From positions 1-10,816 of the forward strand of contig JAFYQA010000037.1 of NCBI GenBank assembly GCA_017547315.1: DNA of 10,816 bases, read 5' to 3'. How positions within the stretch are numbered: position 1 is the first letter of the stretch; the number at the start of each line of letters is the position of its first letter. Shown in pieces: positions 6,825-10,816 of this stretch. The notes beneath the pieces were generated by a model. The model did not search any database, had not been told where the DNA came from, and saw only the letters and a program-made list of their open reading frames with translations. This DNA is from Roseburia sp. Lineage in GTDB: Bacteria; Bacillota_A; Clostridia; Lachnospirales; Lachnospiraceae. Both the position numbers and the translations under genes were made by a program.

Positions 6825-6829
6825 ATTAA
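6801..6829 (+). promoter_or_regulatory. Possible promoter of the DUF4298 gene, inside the asd terminator
   Basis: TTGCCA (6801-6806) and TATTAA (6824-6829) are 17 bases apart, with the -35 lying in the loop/inner stem of the asd terminator. The expected transcript start is near 6836, leaving about 50 bases of leader. An alternative extended -10 (TGGTATGAT, -10 at 6858-6863) would start the transcript inside the ribosome site and is less likely. Confidence 0.4.
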
Positions 6830-6885
6830 TTAAGCTGTTTTGGGATACGGAGTGTGGTATGATGGGAGAAAGGGGGACTTGGGAA

Positions 6886-7227
6886 ATGCGAAGACAAGAA
6901 GATAAAAATGATATCGTAAAAAGAGTACAGCAGATGGAGCGATATTTCGATGAGGTTTCAAGAGTATTGGAGCTAAAGTCTAATGAGTTGTATGCGAATG
7001 ATACGATTAGAAAAATGATACAGGAACTCACTGTGTACATGGACAGCGGTTTGTGGTTGCGGGATTATGAATGTGACGAACGGGGAGAATTACCGAAAGA
7101 TCTAAAGCGCGGTGTTTTATCAGAAGATGGGCTGTATAATTTATTGTGTGATATCGAAAGTGATTGTTGTCCGAAATGTAAACGGATTATCATAGATAGT
7201 TTGGGATATGAAAATAATCTTGAGTAA
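6886..7227 (+). CDS. DUF4298 domain-containing protein
   Basis: A 113-residue soluble protein of unknown function. Residues from about 10 to 87 match the DUF4298 pattern: a helical, charged N-terminal half (VKRVQQMERYFDEVSRVLEL), then the family's most conserved part, SGLWLRDYECDERGELPKDL at 54-73 followed by KRGVLSEDGLYNLL at 74-87. The tail has a Cys-Cys-Pro-Lys-Cys cluster at 94-98, with Cys88 nearby, which is unusual enough to note and could bind a metal or form disulfides. The ATG at 6886 is chosen because AAAGGGGG lies nine bases upstream; the frame stays open further upstream, but that part reads through the terminator and promoter region. No partner gene suggests a role. Confidence 0.75.
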   Translation: MRRQEDKNDIVKRVQQMERYFDEVSRVLELKSNELYANDTIRKMIQELTVYMDSGLWLRDYECDERGELPKDLKRGVLSEDGLYNLLCDIESDCCPKCKRIIIDSLGYENNLE

Positions 7228-7240
7228 TATTTAAGATGAC

Positions 7241-7263
7241 ATTTGGGGCAAATAGGTGTACAC
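7241..7263. promoter_or_regulatory. Two adjacent palindromes upstream of the transporter gene
   Basis: ATTTG-GGG-CAAAT (7241-7253) is a perfect 13-base inverted repeat. Two bases later GTGTACAC (7256-7263) is a perfect 8-base palindrome. TAAAAT (7264-7269) could serve as a -10 directly after them, though no good -35 is present. The arrangement looks like operator sites, with the regulator unknown. Confidence 0.35.
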
Positions 7264-7302
7264 TAAAATTATATTTGGAACAATTAAATTTCGGAGGTAC
7301 AT

Positions 7303-8232
7303 ATGGAAAAAGTAATTACGGTTTTAGAAATCGTTATGCCGATTTTTGTAACCATATTGATGGGCGCATGGGCTAAGAGAAAGAACAAAATCTCGGAAGA
7401 AGCAAGCAAAGGGCTTCAGCAGTTTGTAATGACATTCTGTTTGCCATGTGTTTTGTTTAATTCTTGTCTGACTAGCAATTTTGGAATGGAATCGGTAACT
7501 TCTATGGTATTGGTATTTTTACTTGTGTTATTAAGTTCTTTGTGGTCATTTGGCATTAGAAAGAAAAAATATCCATATCATAACTTACCACAGATATTTT
7601 CATCACAAGAGACAGGAATGCTTGGAATTCCACTTTTTATGACTTTATTTGGAGCAGCACAGGCGTACCGCATGGGTGTGCTAGATATCGCACAGGCAGG
7701 AATTGCAATTCCGGTTATTGCTATTTTATCGACAGATACCGGAGCGAATCCATCTGTTGGCTATGTTGTGAAAAAAGTATTTCAATCTCCATTGCTTTTG
7801 ATGAGTCTTTTGGGATTGGCGTTAAACGTGACAGGAGCTATGGATGCTTTGAATCAGATTGGTGTAGGTGGCATTATTACCGAGGTTACTAATTTTATCG
7901 CACAGCCGGTAAGTGCGGTTATTTTATTCTGTGTAGGATATAATTTCTCTTTGGGAAAGGAAAATCGTAAGCATGTATTTGAAATATGTGGCTGGCATTT
8001 TGTGATCTTTGCAGTTATTTGTGTAATTATTCAGGCTATCTTATCTTTTGTACCAGCAGTTGATGTGGAAACAAGATGGGCAATTCTTCTTTACTGTGCA
8101 TTGCCGGGAAGCTATCTGACAGCAAGTCTGGGCAAAACAAAAGAAGAAAGTGCAGTAGCAGCGAGTGTTTGCTCTATTTTGACAGTGGTTACCTTAGTAA
8201 TCTTCTGTGTTGTGGCAGCAGTTGTGGCATAA
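7303..8232 (+). CDS. AEC (auxin efflux carrier) family transporter
   Basis: A 309-residue polytopic membrane protein of the AEC family, secondary transporters that in bacteria are associated with export or uptake of organic acids such as malate, and some amino acids. About ten hydrophobic segments are visible, from residues 5-23 to 286-308. Family features include the helix break FCLPCVLFNS at 45-54, ETGMLGIPLF at 103-112, the polar GANPSVG loop at 147-153, and LPGSYLTASLG at 267-277 in the second repeat. The inverted-repeat architecture (two five-helix halves) is expected for the family. The ATG has GGAGG six bases upstream. It is a single gene bounded by a strong terminator. The substrate cannot be read from the sequence, and neighbours give no clue. 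Confidence 0.9.
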   Translation: MEKVITVLEIVMPIFVTILMGAWAKRKNKISEEASKGLQQFVMTFCLPCVLFNSCLTSNFGMESVTSMVLVFLLVLLSSLWSFGIRKKKYPYHNLPQIFSSQETGMLGIPLFMTLFGAAQAYRMGVLDIAQAGIAIPVIAILSTDTGANPSVGYVVKKVFQSPLLLMSLLGLALNVTGAMDALNQIGVGGIITEVTNFIAQPVSAVILFCVGYNFSLGKENRKHVFEICGWHFVIFAVICVIIQAILSFVPAVDVETRWAILLYCALPGSYLTASLGKTKEESAVAASVCSILTVVTLVIFCVVAAVVA

Positions 8233-8255
8233 ACTATATAAAGGATGATTTGAAG

Positions 8256-8288
8256 GACCATTACAGAGATTCTGTAGTGGTCTTTTTT
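8256..8288 (+). terminator. Rho-independent terminator of the transporter gene
   Basis: GACCATTACAG (8256-8266) pairs with CTGTAGTGGTC (8272-8282) through 11 base pairs, one of them G-U, around an AGATT loop. TTTTTT follows at once (8283-8288). Confidence 0.92.
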
Positions 8289-8319
8289 CTATGGGAAAGA
8301 CTTTGTTGTGACAGGAAGA

Positions 8320-8337
8320 GAAATTGATAAAAATTTC
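8320..8337. promoter_or_regulatory. Dyad just upstream of the hydrogenase promoter
   Basis: GAAATT (8320-8325) and AATTTC (8332-8337) form a perfect inverted repeat around six bases, ending nine bases before the -35. TTGAT within it resembles one half of an FNR/CRP-type site, but the other half is missing. It does not match the Rex consensus. Confidence 0.3.
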
Positions 8338-8346
8338 ACATTTGAC

Positions 8347-8375
8347 TTGCCGATAGAATAAAAAAGTAGTATAAT
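8347..8375 (+). promoter_or_regulatory. Promoter of the hydrogenase operon
   Basis: TTGCCG (8347-8352) and a perfect TATAAT (8370-8375) are separated by 17 bases. Transcription should start near 8382, giving a leader of about 105 bases. The leader contains a GGG-GCAA-CCC mini-hairpin (8441-8449, approximately) and a GTAAC/GTTAT stem before the AAGGAGG ribosome site at 8475-8481. It matches no riboswitch class I know. Confidence 0.65.
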
Positions 8376-8487
8376 TAGTTTAAAGTGCTATATTATGCTC
8401 GATTTTAGGTGAAAAATAGGACAAAAGGCACAGAAAAATGGGGCAACCCGGTAACAAAAAGTTATACATAGTATAAGGAGGCAGATT

Positions 8488-8976
8488 ATGGCTCATATCA
8501 GTGAAGCTGGTGTAAAAATGATTTGCGAAATCTGTGATAGATATGCAAATGAGAAAACACCGCTTATGATGATTTTAAGTGACATCCAGAATGAATACGG
8601 ATATATTCCATTGGATGTACAGCAGATTGTTTCAGAGAAAACAGGTATCTCTGTAGCAGAAATCTACGGAGTAGTTACATTCTACTCATTCTTCTCTTTA
8701 GAACCAAAGGGAAAATACGTAGTTGGAATTTGTATGGGTACAGCATGTTATGTAAAAGGTTCTCAGCAGATTCTTGACAAATTCTCTGAGATTTTAGGAA
8801 TTGGTGCAGGTGAGACTACAAAAGATGGTCTTTTCACAATCGATGCATTACGTTGTATCGGTGCTTGTGGTATTGCTCCAGCAGTTACAATCAACGGCAA
8901 GGTATATCCTAAGTTAACAGTTGATAAGGTAGCATCTATCGTTGATGAATATCGTGCAATGGGAGGTGCAAACTAA
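8488..8976 (+). CDS. hndA: NuoE-like [2Fe-2S] subunit of an NAD(P)-linked hydrogenase (HndA/HydC type)
   Basis: The 162-residue thioredoxin-fold [2Fe-2S] protein of the complex I 24-kDa/NuoE family. An N-terminal helical part (about 1-75) includes the typical LSDIQNEYGYIP and VVTFYSFF segments. The cluster ligands are Cys82 and Cys87 (ICMGTAC) and Cys123 and Cys127 (RCIGAC), in the standard C-x4-C and C-x3-C pattern. In HndABCD and HydABC complexes this subunit passes electrons between the NAD(P)H flavoprotein and the [FeFe]-hydrogenase. The start is unambiguous: AAGGAGG six bases upstream. Its stop codon overlaps the next gene's ATG (TAATG), so translation is probably coupled. Codon choice is biased as in highly expressed genes. 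A NuoE of respiratory complex I is less likely, given the fused N-terminal domain of the next subunit. A formate dehydrogenase-linked complex remains possible. Confidence 0.9.
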   Translation: MAHISEAGVKMICEICDRYANEKTPLMMILSDIQNEYGYIPLDVQQIVSEKTGISVAEIYGVVTFYSFFSLEPKGKYVVGICMGTACYVKGSQQILDKFSEILGIGAGETTKDGLFTIDALRCIGACGIAPAVTINGKVYPKLTVDKVASIVDEYRAMGGAN

Positions 8977-10816
8977 TGCATAAAATGGAAGAATTAAGCG
9001 CAAAGATGTGCAGCTGCACAGAAGCGTTAAATAGCAAAATTGATGGTTCTAACGGCAAACGTGCCATTTTATTATGTGGTGGTACAGGCTGTCTTTCATC
9101 AAACTCTGAGGAGATTAAGAATAAATTCCAGCAGTTAATCGATGAAAAGAACATGGGAGATAAAGTAACATGTAACATCGTAGGATGTTTCGGTTTCTGT
9201 TCACAGGGACCATTCGTTAAGATTTTCCCAGAAGATACATTATATCGTTTAGTACATATCGAAGATGTAGAAGAAATCTTTGAAAAAGATATCATGAATG
9301 GTGAAATCGTAGAACGTTTACTTTACGTTGATCCAACTACAAAAGAAAAAGTTACAAAACAGGATGACATCAACTTCTACAAGAAACAGAAACGTGTTGC
9401 TTTACATGGTTGTGGTGTTATCAATCCAGAAAATATCGAAGAAGCTATGGGTTATGGTGCATTTGCAGGTTTAAAACGTGCATTATCTATGACACAGCAG
9501 GAAGTTATCGATGAAGTATTAGCGTCTGGACTTCGTGGCCGAGGCGGCGGTGGTTTCCCATCAGGTCGTAAATGGTCTTTTGCTTACGCAAACGAAGCAG
9601 ATCAGAAATATGTAGTATGTAACGGTGACGAGGGTGACCCAGGTGCATTCATGGATCGTTCTATCTTAGAAGGTAACCCATTTGCAGTTATCGAAGGTAT
9701 GATGATTGCTGGTTATGCAATTGGTGCTACAGAAGGTTACTTCTACGTACGTGCAGAGTACCCAATCGCTGTTAACCGTTTACGTAACGCTATCAAACAG
9801 ATGAACGAAATGGGCGTTTTAGGCGAGAACATTATGGGTTCAGGCTTTAGCTTCCAGGCACATATCCGTTTAGGTGCTGGTGCATTCGTTTGTGGTGAAG
9901 AGACAGCTCTTCTTAACTCTATCGAAGGTAAACGTGGTATGCCACGTCCAAGACCACCATTCCCAGCAGTAAAAGGTTTATGGGGCAAACCAACTATCGT
10001 TAACAACGTAGAAACATTAGCATGTGTTCCATACATTTTACGTGAAGGTGCAGCAGAATTTGCAAGCTGTGGTACAGAGAAATCTAAGGGAACAAAAGTA
10101 TTCGCTTTAGGTGGAAAAGTAAATAACGTAGGTCTTGTAGAGATTCCAATGGGTACAACATTACGCGAACTCATCTATGATATCGGTGGTGGTATTCCAA
10201 ACGGTAAAGAATTCAAGGCTATCCAGACAGGTGGTCCATCTGGTGGATGTTTAACAAAAGAACATCTTGATGAGCCAATCGATTTCGATAACTTAGTAGC
10301 AAAAGGATCTATGATGGGTTCTGGTGGTGCTATCGTTATGGATGAAGACAACTGTATGGTTGACGTTGCAAAATTCTACATGGAATTCATCTGTGACGAA
10401 TCTTGTGGTAAATGTTCTCCATGCCGTATCGGTACAAAGAGAATGTTAGAAATCCTTACAAAGATTACAGAAGGCAACGGAACAATGCAGGATTTAGAAG
10501 AGTTAGAAGAATTAGGTAACTCAGTTCAGGCTAACGCATTATGTGCACTTGGACAGACAGCAGCAAACCCAATTCTTTCTACATTAAAACACTTTAGAGA
10601 TGAGTATATCGCTCATATCGTAGATAAGAAGTGTCCAGCTAAGATTTGTAAGAAATTAATGAGATACACAATTATCCAGGATAACTGTTTTGGATGTGGT
10701 ATGTGTGCAAAGGCTTGTCCAGCAGACGCTATCGAAAAAACAGATTACACAGCACCAGGTAAGAAGTTGCCATCATTACAGATTGCAGCTGATAAGTGTG
10801 TGAAGTGTGGTGCATG
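8976..10816 (+). CDS. hndC: NuoF-like NAD(P)H/FMN flavoprotein subunit (HndC/HydB type), 3' end outside the window
   Basis: An open frame of 613 codons runs off the right edge in codon 614. Residues 1 to about 125 are a thioredoxin-like [2Fe-2S] domain (Cys34, Cys39, Cys71, Cys75), the part that is a separate HndB protein in Desulfovibrio. The NuoF core follows: GLRGRGGGGFPSGRKW at 185-200 for FMN/NADH binding, NGDEGDPGAF at 216-225, GAGAFVCGEETALL at 300-313, and the 4Fe-4S ligands Cys477, Cys480, Cys483 and Cys523. The C-terminus carries a bacterial ferredoxin domain with Cys571, Cys574, Cys577 and Cys581, and the second motif (Cys608, Cys611) is cut by the edge. This layout is that of the NAD(P)H-oxidising subunit of electron-bifurcating or NADP-reducing [FeFe]-hydrogenases. 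GGGAGG lies nine bases before the ATG. The hydrogenase subunit is expected directly downstream. Confidence 0.92.
   Translation, partial: MHKMEELSAKMCSCTEALNSKIDGSNGKRAILLCGGTGCLSSNSEEIKNKFQQLIDEKNMGDKVTCNIVGCFGFCSQGPFVKIFPEDTLYRLVHIEDVEEIFEKDIMNGEIVERLLYVDPTTKEKVTKQDDINFYKKQKRVALHGCGVINPENIEEAMGYGAFAGLKRALSMTQQEVIDEVLASGLRGRGGGGFPSGRKWSFAYANEADQKYVVCNGDEGDPGAFMDRSILEGNPFAVIEGMMIAGYAIGATEGYFYVRAEYPIAVNRLRNAIKQMNEMGVLGENIMGSGFSFQAHIRLGAGAFVCGEETALLNSIEGKRGMPRPRPPFPAVKGLWGKPTIVNNVETLACVPYILREGAAEFASCGTEKSKGTKVFALGGKVNNVGLVEIPMGTTLRELIYDIGGGIPNGKEFKAIQTGGPSGGCLTKEHLDEPIDFDNLVAKGSMMGSGGAIVMDEDNCMVDVAKFYMEFICDESCGKCSPCRIGTKRMLEILTKITEGNGTMQDLEELEELGNSVQANALCALGQTAANPILSTLKHFRDEYIAHIVDKKCPAKICKKLMRYTIIQDNCFGCGMCAKACPADAIEKTDYTAPGKKLPSLQIAADKCVKCGA

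Noticed and set aside
8076..8327. 83-codon plus-strand frame spanning the transporter end and its terminator
   Set aside because: It overlaps the transporter gene in another frame, runs through the terminator hairpin, and has no ribosome site.
9743..10174. 143-codon minus-strand open frame inside the NuoF-like gene, and a similar one at 8936-9295
   Set aside because: Both are antisense shadows of a gene with all catalytic motifs intact.
8488..10816. Respiratory complex I (nuoE-nuoF)
   Set aside because: The second protein carries an extra N-terminal [2Fe-2S] domain and a C-terminal ferredoxin domain, which complex I NuoF lacks and Hnd/Hyd-type subunits have.

Overview
The window looks like chromosomal DNA of an anaerobic, low-GC clostridium, most likely a member of the Lachnospiraceae. 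The reasons are the AT-rich base composition, strong GGAGG-type ribosome binding sites, a QueH-type (not QueG-type) epoxyqueuosine reductase, an archaeal/fungal-type aspartate-semialdehyde dehydrogenase, a DUF4298 protein, and the start of an NAD(P)-linked [FeFe]-hydrogenase operon. The family assignment of the organism is inference; there is no rRNA or other marker gene here.

Layout, left to right. Positions 1-179 hold the possible tail of an unidentified plus-strand gene. A minus-strand SGNH/GDSL hydrolase (176-1345) and a plus-strand four-helix membrane protein (1495-1806) diverge from a compact intergenic region with two good sigma-A promoters and a perfect 7-3-7 palindrome. All later genes are on the plus strand: a CgeB-like glycosyltransferase (1923-3098), queH (3216-3863), argH (3983-5359), a 310-base gap with a long imperfect hairpin and a promoter, asd (5670-6761), a terminator overlapping the next promoter, a DUF4298 protein (6886-7227), an AEC-family transporter (7303-8232) with a textbook terminator, then a promoter and leader followed by a NuoE-like subunit (8488-8976) and a NuoF-like subunit (8976 to the window edge).

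How they work together. The only clear multi-gene machine is the last pair: a thioredoxin-like [2Fe-2S] subunit and a flavoprotein with NAD(P)H, FMN and several Fe-S sites, with overlapping stop and start codons. They are the electron-input half of an HndABCD/HydABC-type complex, and the catalytic hydrogenase would be expected just beyond the right edge. argH and asd serve arginine and aspartate-family amino acid synthesis but sit here as single genes. queH makes the tRNA base queuosine. asd and the hydrogenase genes show a noticeably more biased codon choice than the other genes, which suggests high expression.

I see no mobile element, CRISPR array, phage gene, rRNA or tRNA, and no convincing new multi-gene system. 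The items most worth checking are non-coding: the 96-base hairpin after argH, the palindrome between the divergent promoters at the left, the AT-only hairpin at the predicted 5' end of the queH transcript, and the dyads upstream of the transporter and hydrogenase genes.
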